From positions 282,569 through 346,568 of the forward strand of contig NZ_PPXC01000005.1 of the NCBI RefSeq assembly GCF_002909445.1: a stretch of DNA of 64,000 nucleotides. Reading direction: 5' to 3'. The notes under the pieces were generated by a model, which saw only the letters and a list, made by a program, of their open reading frames with translations, made no database searches and was not told the DNA's origin. The translations under genes and the position numbers were made by a program. This stretch comes from Arthrobacter glacialis. GTDB taxonomy: Bacteria; Actinomycetota; Actinomycetes; Actinomycetales; Micrococcaceae. Of this stretch, positions 25,492-35,369 are shown piece by piece. How positions within the stretch are numbered: the stretch's first letter is position 1; every line of letters starts with the position of its first letter.

Positions 25492-25498
25492 TAACACC

Positions 25499-26119
25499 AT
25501 GACGCGCATTGTTTACTACACGGCCTCAACGATCAATGGTTATCTGGCGGACCAGCACCACTCCCTTGACTGGCTGTTTGCCGTTGAGGGGGAGGAAGGG
25601 CCGGACATCGCCGCGTTCATGGACACCATGGGTGTTTTTGTGGAAGGCTCGTCCACTTACGAGTGGGTGCTCAAGCATGAGAACCTGCTCGCCGAACCGG
25701 CCAAATGGCGGCAGTTCTACGGCACCAAGCCCACCTACGTGTTCACCTCGCGGACCCTGCCCGTGCCCGAGGGGGCTGACGTGCGCTTCGTCAACGGCCC
25801 CGTTTCGGCAGCGCTTGAGGAGATCAAGGAAGCCTCCGGGGACCTCGACGTCTGGGTTGTGGGCGGTGGAGACCTCGCCGGGCAGTTTCTGGACATCAAC
25901 GCCTTGGACGAACTCGTCATCACCCTGGCCCCCGCCACACTGGACGGCGGCGCGTTGCTACTGCCGCGTACCGTTGGCTCCGACAGGATCAAGTTGCGCA
26001 GCGCGGCGCAGCACGGCCCATTCGCCATGCTTCACTATGACGTTCTGCCGTCCGGCGGCGGTTCCTCCGCGGCCGGTGCCTCCGCGGCCGGTTCCTCCGC
26101 GGCCGGTGCCGGGCAGTGA
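25499..26119 (+). CDS. Dihydrofolate reductase-family protein (RibD C-terminal type)
   Basis: A 206-aa NAD(P)H-dependent reductase-like protein of the RibD_C/DHFR superfamily: the N-terminal strand IVYYTASTINGYLAD, the glycine motif DVWVVGGGDLAGQFLD, and TLAPATLDGGALLLP. Such stand-alone proteins are widespread in actinobacteria and their substrates are mostly unknown. The last 20 residues are an Ala/Ser/Gly repeat tail encoded by a 15-bp tandem repeat (26060-26110) not expected in the family. The GTG of the next gene overlaps its stop. Confidence 0.88.
   Translation: MTRIVYYTASTINGYLADQHHSLDWLFAVEGEEGPDIAAFMDTMGVFVEGSSTYEWVLKHENLLAEPAKWRQFYGTKPTYVFTSRTLPVPEGADVRFVNGPVSAALEEIKEASGDLDVWVVGGGDLAGQFLDINALDELVITLAPATLDGGALLLPRTVGSDRIKLRSAAQHGPFAMLHYDVLPSGGGSSAAGASAAGSSAAGAGQ
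26060..26110 (+). repeat. 15-bp tandem repeat in the DHFR-like gene
   Basis: GGTTCCTCCGCGGCC and GGTGCCTCCGCGGCC alternate for about 3.4 units, encoding a low-complexity (S/A)SAAG tail at the C terminus. Confidence 0.85.
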
Positions 26120-26523
26120 GCCTGCGTGCGGCGGAGCTACGGGCTGCGGCGCTCGCATTGACCGGCTGCTTTGAAGACTTTCCCTTCGGTGAGGACATCA
26201 GCGTCTTCAAGGTCAGGGCGCCCAGCAGCGGCGGGGAGCAGTGGACAGCCAAGATTTTTGCGCTGGGCAATTTGGATGCCACGCCGCTGCTGATCAGTTT
26301 CAAATGTGACCCCGAGCTGGCGCCGGCCTTGCGCGCCGCCAACCCGGGAATCACCGCCGGCTACCACCTGAACAAGCGACACTGGAACACTGTGGACACC
26401 TCTGCCGTAGATGCGGTCATGGTGTTGGAGATGATGGAAGACTCCTACGATTTGGTGGTGGCGGGCCTGCCTAAGAAACAACAACTTGCATTGGAGTGGA
26501 GCGCATATGTCGTCAAAAGCTAG
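26116..26523 (+). CDS. MmcQ/YjbR-family protein
   Basis: A 135-aa protein of the YjbR fold: KVRAPSSGGEQWTAKIFALG strand region, LLISFKCDPELAPALRA, then GYHLNKRHWNTVD and a C-terminal helix ending DLVVAGLPKKQQ. The family is often called DNA-binding, but experimental function is lacking. The start is GTG 26116, overlapping the preceding stop as GTGA, so it is translated with the DHFR-like gene. It overlaps the next gene by 17 bases. Confidence 0.88.
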   Translation: MSLRAAELRAAALALTGCFEDFPFGEDISVFKVRAPSSGGEQWTAKIFALGNLDATPLLISFKCDPELAPALRAANPGITAGYHLNKRHWNTVDTSAVDAVMVLEMMEDSYDLVVAGLPKKQQLALEWSAYVVKS

Positions 26524-27085
26524 TCGCGGCACCCTTGACTACCCGTATCTGGGGCTGACTCGTTTGGTGGCGCAAAAGACCGCTGAGTCCGCGCACTGGC
26601 CAGCAGGGTTTGCCCATGTGGACAAGACCCTCGCCGTGGGTGCCGGGCAGGAGGCCTTTGTGGCGCTGACCGAGGGGATTATGACTTGGCAGATCCAGCG
26701 CCGGTCCGGCCTGCAGGTCAGCGCTCCGCCGCGCGCAGTGGCGGGTGCCACGGTGGTGAGTGGATTTGGCGTGGGAAACCTTCGCCTCCCGGTGCCGTGC
26801 GAGGTGGTGTGGGCCATGGAACCGTGCACCGTCCAAGGCCCCGATGGGTCTGACATTCAGATGGCCGGCTTTGGCTACGGCACCTTGCCGGGGCATCCGG
26901 CGCTGGGTGAGGAGGCCTTTATTGCCATGAAGACCTTCGACGGCGGCGTCTACTTTAGGCTGTTGGCCTTCAGCAAGCCGGCTGGACTCATCTACGCCTT
27001 GGGCTCCCCGGTGACCAAGCTGACCCAGGCGGGCGTCACCCGATCCTACCTGCAGGCTGCCCGTGGACTGGTGGGCGGCTTCTAG
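26507..27085 (+). CDS. DUF1990-family protein
   Basis: A 192-aa soluble protein. LVAQKTAESAHWPAGF, then the block LRLPVPCEVVWAMEP and FGYGTLPGHPALGEEAFIA are the conserved features of the DUF1990 family (SRPBCC-like fold in relatives). ATG 26507 is preferred because GGAGTGGAG lies just upstream; it overlaps the YjbR gene end. The three genes 25499-27085 therefore form one coupled unit. Function unknown. Confidence 0.85.
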   Translation: MSSKASRGTLDYPYLGLTRLVAQKTAESAHWPAGFAHVDKTLAVGAGQEAFVALTEGIMTWQIQRRSGLQVSAPPRAVAGATVVSGFGVGNLRLPVPCEVVWAMEPCTVQGPDGSDIQMAGFGYGTLPGHPALGEEAFIAMKTFDGGVYFRLLAFSKPAGLIYALGSPVTKLTQAGVTRSYLQAARGLVGGF

Positions 27086-27127
27086 AGGCTCTTCACCTCG
27101 CGGGCTAGTGGGGCGTAACAATTCATC

Positions 27128-27207
27128 GGACATAGGACATCCACGTTTGGCATGGATAACATGGACTAGCCGTTCGGTGAGGTAAGTCACATGCCCTAGT
27201 TCTGGGG
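27128..27207 (+). promoter_or_regulatory. Upstream region of the ricin/SGNH gene
   Basis: GGACATAGGA (27128-27137) is the exact reverse complement of TCCTATGTCC found after the -10 boxes of sialidases 2 and 3. ATGGATAACA (from 27152) and a TAGCCG -10-like block at 27177 also resemble the sialidase promoters. The promoter position is tentative. Confidence 0.4.
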
Positions 27208-27243
27208 CCGCGCGGATCCGTCTTCCTTCTTGAGGAGTATTTG

Positions 27244-29742
27244 ATGCGCAAACTAACCATTGCCGTGGCCGTTTCGGCCCTAGCGCTTGCCGGGGCGGTG
27301 GTTCTTCCTGTGGGTGCTCAATCGGTTCAGGCGGCAGCCTTGCCCACGGCTGTTGCACCCGGCGCCTATTCCCTGACCAACGTTTCAACCGTAAAGAACC
27401 TCCACGTCAACGGCGTCTCCATCTCTACCGGAGCCAAGATTGTTGAGGATGCCCCGCGGGGAACTGCCGGCCAGTCGTGGTGGGTGGCGCAGACTGCCCC
27501 CGGTGTGTACAAGCTCAGCAGCAACAACAGCGGATTGTGCCTGCAGGATGCAGCAACTGCCGGAGCCGCACTGACACAGGAAAACTGTGCCGAAATGCCC
27601 AGTCAGCGCTGGCGGATGACCGCCGGGGCGGACGGCTACACACTGGTCAATGTTGCTTCGGGGCGGGCCGCAGATGTTGCCGATGCGGCGGCGCTTGATG
27701 TGGTTTCAAATGTGGCAGGAGCTGCCGCCACTCAACGCTGGGCGCTGGCAAAGAACAGCATCACCCGTGTCACGGCATGGGGAACAGCCTTAACCGATGG
27801 TGGCCCGTCGCTGACGGACAAGACCATCCGCATGGTGGTCCGGCCCAACTTGGCCGGCAACGCGCAGCGGATCACTTTGTCCAACCGTTTTGGCACGGCA
27901 CCACTGGTGGTCGGCTCGGCAACTGTTGGCTATCAGGGCACCGGGCTCACAGCCACGGCAGCCCCGTCCGCGTTCAAGTTTGGCGGTGCCACCACAGTCA
28001 CCATCCCCGCCGGTGGGGAGGTTGTCAGCGACGCGTTGAACGTGCCGGTGAAGACCGACACCAACCTGTTGGTCAGCGTTTTTGTTTCCGGGACCATTCC
28101 GGTATCCACCTATCACAACCTCGGAATCGTCTCCAACGGCATTGCTGACGGCAACCACGCTGCGGACACCGCCAACGCCAGCTTCACCCAGGGAGCCTCG
28201 CAGTATTTCTTCCTCAAGGGCATTGACGTCATTTCCGCAACGGCGAAGGGTTCCACGGTTGCCTTGGGGGACTCCATCACCGACGGTTGGGGGTCCAGCA
28301 CCAACGGATTTAACAACTGGCCGGCGCAGCTCGCCGACAAGATCAACGCCCGTGATTCGTCCATCGCCATGGTCAATGCAGGCATCAGCTCCAACCGGGT
28401 GACCTTTGAGGCTGGCGGTGCCAAGAACCGAGGCATGGCCGCCACCACGCGGTTCGCCTACGACGTGGCCGCCGTTCCTGGCGTGACATCCGTGTTCCTT
28501 TTTGAAGGCATCAATGACATTCCCGACGGCGCCAACAGCGATCGCCTGATCGCGGGGTACCGCAACATCATCGCGCAGGCGCGTGCCGCAGGATTGAAGG
28601 TGTACGGCGCCACCATGACACCCACCAAGGGTGTGGCCTCCTTCACCGCAGCCCGCGAAATGGTGCGCACCACCACCAACAACTGGATCATGACCAGCGG
28701 AGAGTTCGACGCCGTGGTGGACTTCTCCGCGGCGGTCGCCGACCCGGCCGATCCCGAGCGCATCCTTCCCGTCTACGAGAGCGGCGACAAGATCCACCTG
28801 AGCGTTGCCGGGTACGCGGCACTGGCCAAGGCAGTTGACGTTGCGCCATTCACCCAGGCGTTCGCGCCAGCGGCGACAGGCCCGGCGGTTGCAGTTGCAG
28901 CCGGTTCTGCGGCATTGATCACTGGTTCGGGTTTTGCCGGCGGTGAGGAAATCAGCTTTGCCGGTGGTTGCGTGGCAGTTCCGGCCACCGTCAAGGCCAA
29001 CGCGGCCGGGGTTTTCGCGGCCAACGTCAGCATCGCGGCAAGCTGCCCCGCTGGCACTGTCACGGTGGCTGCAACAGGTGCCGTCTCAAAGGCGCCGGTG
29101 GTGGTGACGTTTGCCGTGACCGCCGCCCCGACGGTTGATCCCACTGTTGATCCCACTGTCGCGCCGACTGTGGCTCCCACCGCCACCCCGACTGTTGGCC
29201 CTACGGTGGCTCCCACTTTCACAGCGACGGTCGCGCCGACTTCCGCTCCTTCGGCCCCGGTGGTCGGTGAGCCCACCGTTTCATTGAGTGGCACCTCGGC
29301 GGTTGCCGGAGGTGAGTTGACGATGACAGGAAGCAACTTTAAGCCGGGCACTACTGCTACATTTACCTTGCATTCGGACCCTGTTGTCTTGGGAACCGCG
29401 GTGGTGGCCCCCAACGGCGTCGTCACATTGACGGCGAAGCTGCCAACCGCCGTTCCCGCCGGTGTGCATACGCTGATCATTACCGGCACCGATGCGAATG
29501 GTGAAACAGCTGAAACCAGCGCCGAGTTGACGGTTGCCGCAGCTGTTGGCACGGCATCGGCAACTGGCGCATCCACAGCCAGCACCACCATGGCTGGAAA
29601 CCAGAGCGTCAGCCACCAGGCTGGCAATAACCTGGCCACGACAGGTGCAGGAACCACCCCGTTTCTGCTCGGTGGCCTAGCAGTCCTGCTGGCCGGTGCC
29701 CTGTCGGTCGTCAGCCGACGCCGGAACTCTTCCCACGCCTAA
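27244..29742 (+). CDS. Secreted, wall-anchored SGNH esterase with ricin-type lectin domain
   Basis: An 832-aa surface enzyme. Order: signal peptide (1 to about 30); ricin-type beta-trefoil (about 35-175) with QxW-like repeats (GQSWWVA, SQRWRM, TQRWAL); SGNH/GDSL hydrolase (about 180-535) with ALGDSITDGW (Ser), NAGISSNRV (Gly), FEGINDI (Asn) and DKIHLSVAGY (Asp-His); an Ig-like region; a T/P-V/A linker; an Ig/IPT-like cassette (KPGTTATFTLHSDPVVLG); and LATTG (797-801) plus helix and RRR tail, a class E sortase signal. GAGGAG lies 6 bases before ATG 27244. The lectin and esterase suggest removal of acetyl groups from glycans, possibly O-acetylated sialic acids; this is inferred from the sialidases nearby. 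Confidence 0.9.
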   Translation: MRKLTIAVAVSALALAGAVVLPVGAQSVQAAALPTAVAPGAYSLTNVSTVKNLHVNGVSISTGAKIVEDAPRGTAGQSWWVAQTAPGVYKLSSNNSGLCLQDAATAGAALTQENCAEMPSQRWRMTAGADGYTLVNVASGRAADVADAAALDVVSNVAGAAATQRWALAKNSITRVTAWGTALTDGGPSLTDKTIRMVVRPNLAGNAQRITLSNRFGTAPLVVGSATVGYQGTGLTATAAPSAFKFGGATTVTIPAGGEVVSDALNVPVKTDTNLLVSVFVSGTIPVSTYHNLGIVSNGIADGNHAADTANASFTQGASQYFFLKGIDVISATAKGSTVALGDSITDGWGSSTNGFNNWPAQLADKINARDSSIAMVNAGISSNRVTFEAGGAKNRGMAATTRFAYDVAAVPGVTSVFLFEGINDIPDGANSDRLIAGYRNIIAQARAAGLKVYGATMTPTKGVASFTAAREMVRTTTNNWIMTSGEFDAVVDFSAAVADPADPERILPVYESGDKIHLSVAGYAALAKAVDVAPFTQAFAPAATGPAVAVAAGSAALITGSGFAGGEEISFAGGCVAVPATVKANAAGVFAANVSIAASCPAGTVTVAATGAVSKAPVVVTFAVTAAPTVDPTVDPTVAPTVAPTATPTVGPTVAPTFTATVAPTSAPSAPVVGEPTVSLSGTSAVAGGELTMTGSNFKPGTTATFTLHSDPVVLGTAVVAPNGVVTLTAKLPTAVPAGVHTLIITGTDANGETAETSAELTVAAAVGTASATGASTASTTMAGNQSVSHQAGNNLATTGAGTTPFLLGGLAVLLAGALSVVSRRRNSSHA

Positions 29743-29773
29743 TCGGCGCAACACACCGACTATCCAGAATATG

Positions 29774-29809
29774 AAACCCCGGTCATCTCTCGTGAGATGA
29801 CCGGGGTTT
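29774..29809 (+). terminator. Terminator after the ricin/SGNH gene
   Basis: AAACCCCGGTCATCTC (29774-29789) pairs perfectly with GAGATGACCGGGGTTT (29794-29809) with a TCGT loop and TTTT tail. Confidence 0.9.
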
Positions 29810-29856
29810 TGGGTTCCTCGGGCGCGTGGGCCCAGGATCGAGAAACGTCCTCCCCG

Positions 29857-29915
29857 CTGAACGGGCAGTAGTTGTTGATGTTTTTGAAAAACATCAACAA
29901 CTACTGCCCGTTCAG
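29857..29915. repeat. Long perfect hairpin, copy 1
   Basis: 29-base arms (29857-29885 and 29887-29915) are perfectly complementary. The core from GAACGGGCAGTAG to GATGTTT is identical to the hairpin at 48230-48298, while the outermost base pairs and loop differ. It sits between convergent genes and probably terminates the minus-strand gene at 29947-31884. Confidence 0.9.
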
Positions 29916-29946
29916 GATTGTTGCTGTGCGGAGGCCGGCAGTTCCG

Positions 29947-31884
29947 CTATGCTGAGCGGCGTCGGCGGGCGGTTGTCAGCAGGATGAGCATGGCTCCGGC
30001 CAACAAAACGATGCCTGATCCGGCCAGCCACGGCAGGGCGTCAATTCCGGTCTTCGCCAGCGGTGCTGCCGGGGAGGGCTTGACTGTGGCGGCTGGTGTC
30101 GGGATGGTGATGGCTGGTGTCGGGCTCGTCACGAGGGTGAACTCCTTGGCGTTGCTGCCAGCCACGTTCGTTGCGGTGATCGTGAACTCAGCCGAACCAG
30201 CCGCCGTGGAGGTTCCGGCGATGGTGCCTGTAGCGGCATCCAGGGTCAGCCCTGCGGGCAGCTCGCCTGCGGAGACAGTGAAGGTCAACGGTGCGGTGCC
30301 CGTTGCCTCAAGCTTTGCTGAGTAGGCAGTGCCGACCGTTGCGCCAGCGAGCGATTCGGTGGTGATGGCTGGTGTCAGGCTGGTGGTGATCGTGAATTCT
30401 TTGGCGTTGCTGCCTGCCACGTTGGTTGCGGTGATGGTGAACTCGACAGAACCGGCTGCGGTGGGTGTGCCAGTGATGGCGCCTGTTGCGGCATCCAATG
30501 AAAGTCCTGCGGGCAGCTCGCCCGTGGAGACAGTGAAGGTCAGCGGTGGGGTGCCCGTTGCTGCAATCGTTGCTGAGTAGGCCTCATCAACCGTGGCGCC
30601 GACGAGGTCTTCGGTGGTGATCGTCGGTGCCTGAACGGTCGTGATGGTGAACGCCTTGGCGTTGCTGCCCGCCGCATTCGTGGCGGTGATGGTGAAGGTT
30701 GCGTCACCGGCTGTGGAGGGTGTTCCCGTGATGGCGCCTGTTGTGGTGTTCAGGGTCAGCCCGGTGGGCAGGCTGCCTGTGGTCACGGCGAAGGTGATGG
30801 GACCGGAGCCGGTTGCAGCAATCGTGGCCGAGTAGGCCGTACCTACTGTGGCACTGGCTAGGGAGGTGGTGGTGACGACAGGCGGCGACATCTCGATTAT
30901 GACGGCCAACTTATTGTCGGCGCGGGTGGCGTAGACAGTGTTGGTGGCCGTGTTCAACGCAATGGAACGAGTGTTCGAGCCCAAGGCGACTGTGCTCGCC
31001 ACCGTGTTCGTGGCGCCGTCGACCACCGACACGGAATTGCCGGTTGAGTTCGCGACGAAGACGGTATTCCTGCCTTCATCCACCTGGACTTCGAACGGGT
31101 CCAGGCCCACTGCAATCGAACCAACTACCGTGCGGTTCGCGCCGTCGAACACAGTAACCGTGTCTTGTCCGAGGCTGGTGGTGTAAACCATGTTCGTGGT
31201 CTCGTTGACGGCAACCCCAAACGGGGTCATCCCAACCGGCACGCCGGCCTTGATCGCGTTCGTGACGCCGTTTATTTCAAATAGACGGCTGCTGTTGTAG
31301 TCGACCGCGTAGATGGTGTTCGTGGTTTCATTCACTGCAACCGCGCTGGGTGTTGTTCCCGGGCCCGTGGGGAGGATTGCCACCGTGCGCGTTCCACCGT
31401 CAATCACCGAGATCGAACCGCCGGTATTGGCGATATAGGTTTTGTTCGTTGTCTCATTCACTGCCATGGCGTAAGGGAAAGAATCGACCTGGAAGGATCC
31501 AGTCGCTAGACCGGTTGCCGCATTGAACTCCACTACGGTGTTGCCATTCGGGTTGGCGAGGTACAAGCTGTTCGTGACTGTGTTCAAGGCAATCGCAACT
31601 GGTTGACCCGAGGGAGGCAGGAGCGCGGGAAAAGAAGAAACCACCGTTCCGGTGACAGTGTCGATCACAGACACCGTGTTGCTGGTGGTGTTGGCAACGT
31701 AAGTCTTGTTCCGGGTTGCGTCCACCGCCACACTCGTTGGATCGGATCCGACAGAGATGGTTTTGGTTAATTCATAGGTTGACGGCGCAGCCTGGGCCGG
31801 CAATGGCACGAGGGCTGCGAGCACGACGGCGCCCGCCACCGCCAATGCGGAAAATCGGGGCAACGACAAGCGACGGGTTCTCAT
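29947..31884 (-). CDS. Wall-anchored YVTN beta-propeller and Ig-repeat surface protein
   Basis: A 645-aa secreted protein. Signal peptide (about 1-33), then seven or so propeller blades of about 42 residues with the hallmark VAVNETTNxxYxxN (about 40-330), three near-identical putative Ig domains (about 340-600; repeated PAGLxLDAATGxIxGT and ITATNxAGSNAKxF), and a C-terminal LAKTG with membrane helix and RRRR tail, a class E sortase signal. No catalytic residues seen; likely adhesion or ligand binding. The three Ig modules are internal duplications. It is convergent with the ricin/SGNH gene, with two hairpins between. Confidence 0.9.
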   Translation of the reverse strand: MRTRRLSLPRFSALAVAGAVVLAALVPLPAQAAPSTYELTKTISVGSDPTSVAVDATRNKTYVANTTSNTVSVIDTVTGTVVSSFPALLPPSGQPVAIALNTVTNSLYLANPNGNTVVEFNAATGLATGSFQVDSFPYAMAVNETTNKTYIANTGGSISVIDGGTRTVAILPTGPGTTPSAVAVNETTNTIYAVDYNSSRLFEINGVTNAIKAGVPVGMTPFGVAVNETTNMVYTTSLGQDTVTVFDGANRTVVGSIAVGLDPFEVQVDEGRNTVFVANSTGNSVSVVDGATNTVASTVALGSNTRSIALNTATNTVYATRADNKLAVIIEMSPPVVTTTSLASATVGTAYSATIAATGSGPITFAVTTGSLPTGLTLNTTTGAITGTPSTAGDATFTITATNAAGSNAKAFTITTVQAPTITTEDLVGATVDEAYSATIAATGTPPLTFTVSTGELPAGLSLDAATGAITGTPTAAGSVEFTITATNVAGSNAKEFTITTSLTPAITTESLAGATVGTAYSAKLEATGTAPLTFTVSAGELPAGLTLDAATGTIAGTSTAAGSAEFTITATNVAGSNAKEFTLVTSPTPAITIPTPAATVKPSPAAPLAKTGIDALPWLAGSGIVLLAGAMLILLTTARRRRSA

Positions 31885-32040
31885 GGGGCTCCTGAGCAGT
31901 GGTGAGTGAACCCACAGCGGGCCGTTCTAATACTAATGTACGATTCACGCCCCTCGTCAGGCTTGAGTCCCAACATGTCAACGAGAAGAACCCCGGCCAG
32001 CTCAATGAAGAGGTGACCGGGGTTCGTCTCGATGTGGGTG

Positions 32041-34362
32041 CTAGCCGAAGTACTTCGGCAACGTGCCCTCATGTGCTTCGCGGAGCTCGTCCAGCGGGGT
32101 GCTGAACAAGCCCTGCAGATCCAAGGCGCCGCCGGCTGCGTCAACAACACCAATGCGGGCAACCGGGAAGTTCCGGGCCGTGCACATGTCGTTGAAGCGA
32201 ACCTCTTCGCTACGGGGAACGGACACAATGGCCCGGCCCTGTGTTTCGGAGAACAGCAGAGTGAAGGTGTCAACGCCGTCGCGCTGGGCAACCTCATCCA
32301 GGGCCACGCGGGCACCGGTGTTGAAGCGCAGTGCCGACTCCACCAGGCCGGCTGCAAGGCCACCCTCGGAGAGATCGTGTGCGGAGTCGATCATGCCGTC
32401 GCGGGAAGCATTGATCAGGATTTCGCCCAATTCACGCTCGCGTTGCAGGTCAACCTTCGGCGGGAGGCCGCCCAGGTGGCCGCGCATGTTGGCCCACTCG
32501 GAACCATCCATCTCATCAGCCGTGGTGCCCAGCAGGTAGATGGCCTGGCCATCTTCCTTCCAGCCCGACGGCGTGCGGCGTGCCACGTCGTCGAACTTGC
32601 CCAAAACCGCAACAACAGGGGAGGGGTGGATGGGCGTGGTGCCCGTCTGGTTGTACAGCGAGACGTTGCCACCGGTGACCGGGATGCCCAGCACCATGCA
32701 GGCGTCGGACAGGCCGCGGATGGCTTCGGCCAGCTGCCACATGACATCGGGATCCTCGGGGGAGCCGAAGTTCAGGCAGTCGCTGACGGCCATGGGCACG
32801 GCGCCGGAGGTGGCCACATTCCTGTAGGCCTCAGCCAATGCCAACTGGGCACCGTTGTACGGGTCAAGGTAGGTGTAGCGGCCGTTGGCGTCGGTGGCCA
32901 GGGCAACGCCCAAGCCTGTTTCTTCGTCCACGCGGATCACACCGGCGTCGTCCGGGAACGCCATGGAGGTGTTGCCACCCACGTAGCGGTCGTACTGGTT
33001 GGTGATCCAGTCCTTTGAGCACATGTTCGGGGACGCAATGAGTTCCAGCACTGCTGCCTGCAACTCATCGGCGGTTGCCGGGCGGCCAGCATCCTGGACG
33101 GAACCAGTGAAGGAGTCGGCCTGGAGGGCGTCCTGCCATTCCGGGCGGGCGTACGGGCGGTCGTAAACTGGGCCGTCGTGTGCCACGGTGCGCGGGTCGA
33201 CGTCAACAATGACTTCGCCTTCCCACTTGATGATCAAGCGGCCGGTGCCGGTCACTTCGCCGAGCCAGGAGTACTCCACGGCCCACTTTTCCATGACAGC
33301 TTCAAACGCCGCCATGTTCTCAGGCGTAACAACGGCCATCATGCGTTCCTGCGATTCGGACATGAGGATCTCGCCCGGGGTCAGGGTGGGGTCGCGCAAC
33401 AGGACGGAAGTCAGTTCAACTTCCATGCCGCCGTCGCCATTGGAGGCCAGCTCGCTCGTGGCGCAGGAAATACCTGCGGCGCCGAGGTCCTGGATACCTT
33501 CAACCAAGGAGCCCTTGAACAGTTCCAGGCAGCACTCGATCAGGATCTTCTCGGCGAAGGGATCGCCCACCTGCACTGCGGGGCGCTTGGAGGGCTTGGT
33601 GTCATCGAAGGACTCCGAAGCCAGCACCGAAGCGCCGCCAATGCCGTCGCCGCCGGTGCGCGCACCGAACAGAACAACCTTGTTGCCCTTGCCGGACGCG
33701 TTGGCCAGGCGGATGTCCTCGTGGCGCATGACGCCAACGGCCAGGGCGTTAACCAACGGGTTGCCTTGGTAAATGGCGTCGAACACCATTTCGCCGCCAA
33801 TGTTCGGCAGGCCCAGCGAGTTGCCATAGCCGCCAATGCCGGCAACGGCACCATGCATGACCCGGGCGGTGTCCGGGTGGTCGATGGCGCCGAAACGCAG
33901 CGGATCCATCACGGCCACCGGGCGCGCGCCCATGGAGATGATGTCACGGACAATGCCGCCGATGCCTGTTGCGGCACCTTGGTAGGGCTCAACGAACGAC
34001 GGCGAATTGTGGGACTCGATCTTGAACGTCACGGCCCAGCCGTCGCCCAAGTTGGTGACGCCGGCGTTCTCGCCGATGCCCACCAGCATGTCCTTCTTCA
34101 TTTCCTCGGTGACCTTTTCGCCAAACTGGCGCAGGTGGTTCTTGGAGGACTTGTAGGAGCAGTGCTCGCTCCACATGACGGAGTACATGGCCAGCTCGGC
34201 GCCGGTGGGGCGGCGGCCCAGAACCTTCACGACGTCGTCGAACTCGTTTTGCTTCAGGCCCAGCTCGGCCCAGGGCAGTTCAACATCGGGGGTCACGGCT
34301 GCGTTGGCAACGGTGTCGATATTGAACTTCTTGGCTGACTCGGTAGTCGAGGTCTCAGACAT
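32041..34362 (-). CDS. purL: Phosphoribosylformylglycinamidine synthase subunit PurL
   Basis: Large ATP-dependent subunit of FGAM synthase, 773 aa, typical of the small-type PurL that needs PurQ and PurS. Visible blocks are [73 protein letters not shown] and [13 protein letters not shown]. The start ATG 34362 follows the purQ stop TAA with no gap (TAAATG), with GGGAGG upstream. Forms purSQL, transcribed from a promoter near 35490. Confidence 0.97.
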   Translation of the reverse strand: MSETSTTESAKKFNIDTVANAAVTPDVELPWAELGLKQNEFDDVVKVLGRRPTGAELAMYSVMWSEHCSYKSSKNHLRQFGEKVTEEMKKDMLVGIGENAGVTNLGDGWAVTFKIESHNSPSFVEPYQGAATGIGGIVRDIISMGARPVAVMDPLRFGAIDHPDTARVMHGAVAGIGGYGNSLGLPNIGGEMVFDAIYQGNPLVNALAVGVMRHEDIRLANASGKGNKVVLFGARTGGDGIGGASVLASESFDDTKPSKRPAVQVGDPFAEKILIECCLELFKGSLVEGIQDLGAAGISCATSELASNGDGGMEVELTSVLLRDPTLTPGEILMSESQERMMAVVTPENMAAFEAVMEKWAVEYSWLGEVTGTGRLIIKWEGEVIVDVDPRTVAHDGPVYDRPYARPEWQDALQADSFTGSVQDAGRPATADELQAAVLELIASPNMCSKDWITNQYDRYVGGNTSMAFPDDAGVIRVDEETGLGVALATDANGRYTYLDPYNGAQLALAEAYRNVATSGAVPMAVSDCLNFGSPEDPDVMWQLAEAIRGLSDACMVLGIPVTGGNVSLYNQTGTTPIHPSPVVAVLGKFDDVARRTPSGWKEDGQAIYLLGTTADEMDGSEWANMRGHLGGLPPKVDLQRERELGEILINASRDGMIDSAHDLSEGGLAAGLVESALRFNTGARVALDEVAQRDGVDTFTLLFSETQGRAIVSVPRSEEVRFNDMCTARNFPVARIGVVDAAGGALDLQGLFSTPLDELREAHEGTLPKYFG

Positions 34363-35115
34363 TTATTTGCCTCCCAGAAGCGTGTTCAGGACAGAGGTGA
34401 AGAATCCCAATCCGTCGGTGCCGGTGTGGCCGGGGCCGTAGCCGTTTTCGATGGCGTGCTCGGGGTGCGGCATGAGGCCCACCACGTTGCCTGCGGCGTT
34501 GGAGATGCCGGCAATGTCGCGGCGCGAACCGTTCGGGTTGGTGCCAACGTAGCGGAAGGCCACCCGGCCCTCAGCCTCGAGGGCGTCAAGGGTCTTCTCA
34601 TCAGCAATGTACTGGCCATCCTGGTTTTTCAACGGGATGGTGATTTCGGCGCCTGCTGCGTAGGCGTTGGTCCATGCGGTGGAGTTGTTCTCCACGCGCA
34701 GGACCTGGTCGCGGCACAGGAACTTCAAGTGATCGTTCTTGATCATCGAGCCGGGCAAAAGGTGCGCCTCGGTGAGGATCTGGAAACCGTTGCAAATACC
34801 CAAAACAGGCAGCTTGGCAGACGAGTTGGCGGCATCAACGATCTGGCCCATCAACGGCGCAAAACGGGCGATGGCGCCGGCGCGCAGGTAGTCGCCGTAG
34901 GAGAATCCGCCGGGGATGACCACAGCATCAACGTCACCAAGGGTGGTGTCGGCATGCCACAGGGACACGGGGGTGGCGCCTGAGGCGCGCACTGCACGGG
35001 CGGCGTCGCGGTCATCCAGTGTTCCGGGGAACGTGACAACGCCGATCCGTGCCCCTGCCAAACGGGAATCGACGGGGGCCAGAGTGGCCCCGCCAATCAA
35101 GGGGGTTTCAGTCAT
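34363..35115 (-). CDS. purQ: Phosphoribosylformylglycinamidine synthase subunit PurQ
   Basis: Glutamine amidotransferase subunit of FGAM synthase, 250 aa. Class I triad: nucleophile Cys in [16 protein letters not shown], and His/Glu in [11 protein letters not shown]. The N terminus [17 protein letters not shown] is typical, with a 20-residue extension ahead of it, so the true start may be slightly downstream. Feeds ammonia to PurL. It follows purS with a 2-base gap. Confidence 0.96.
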   Translation of the reverse strand: MTETPLIGGATLAPVDSRLAGARIGVVTFPGTLDDRDAARAVRASGATPVSLWHADTTLGDVDAVVIPGGFSYGDYLRAGAIARFAPLMGQIVDAANSSAKLPVLGICNGFQILTEAHLLPGSMIKNDHLKFLCRDQVLRVENNSTAWTNAYAAGAEITIPLKNQDGQYIADEKTLDALEAEGRVAFRYVGTNPNGSRRDIAGISNAAGNVVGLMPHPEHAIENGYGPGHTGTDGLGFFTSVLNTLLGGK

Positions 35116-35117
35116 GG

Positions 35118-35369
35118 CTAGTCCGCCACTACTTCAACGTTGACCACGTCTTCGATGACAGGGTTGGAAAGCATGGTCTCCGCGGCATTACGGGCCTGCG
35201 CCAGGATTTCTTCTGTCACCTCGCCGTCAACAAAAAGTTCAAAGCGCTTGCCCTGGCGCACAGCGGAAAATGCTGTGAAGCCCAAGCGGGGAAGAGCGCC
35301 AACAATGGCCTTTCCCTGCGGGTCAAGGATTTCGGGTTTGAGCATGACATCGACAACGATCCGGGGCAT
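35118..35369 (-). CDS. purS: Phosphoribosylformylglycinamidine synthase subunit PurS
   Basis: Small 83-aa subunit that bridges PurL and Pur[27 protein letters not shown] is the conserved N-terminal signature. First gene of purSQL. TCAGGAG (minus strand, 35383-35377) is the ribosome site, 7 bases before ATG 35369; a CTCCTGA in the leader (35438-35432) could sequester it (see findings). Confidence 0.96.
   Translation of the reverse strand: MPRIVVDVMLKPEILDPQGKAIVGALPRLGFTAFSAVRQGKRFELFVDGEVTEEILAQARNAAETMLSNPVIEDVVNVEVVAD

Noticed and set aside
32032-33018. Plus-strand frames opposite purL
   Set aside because: Shadows; PurL motifs are continuous on the minus strand.
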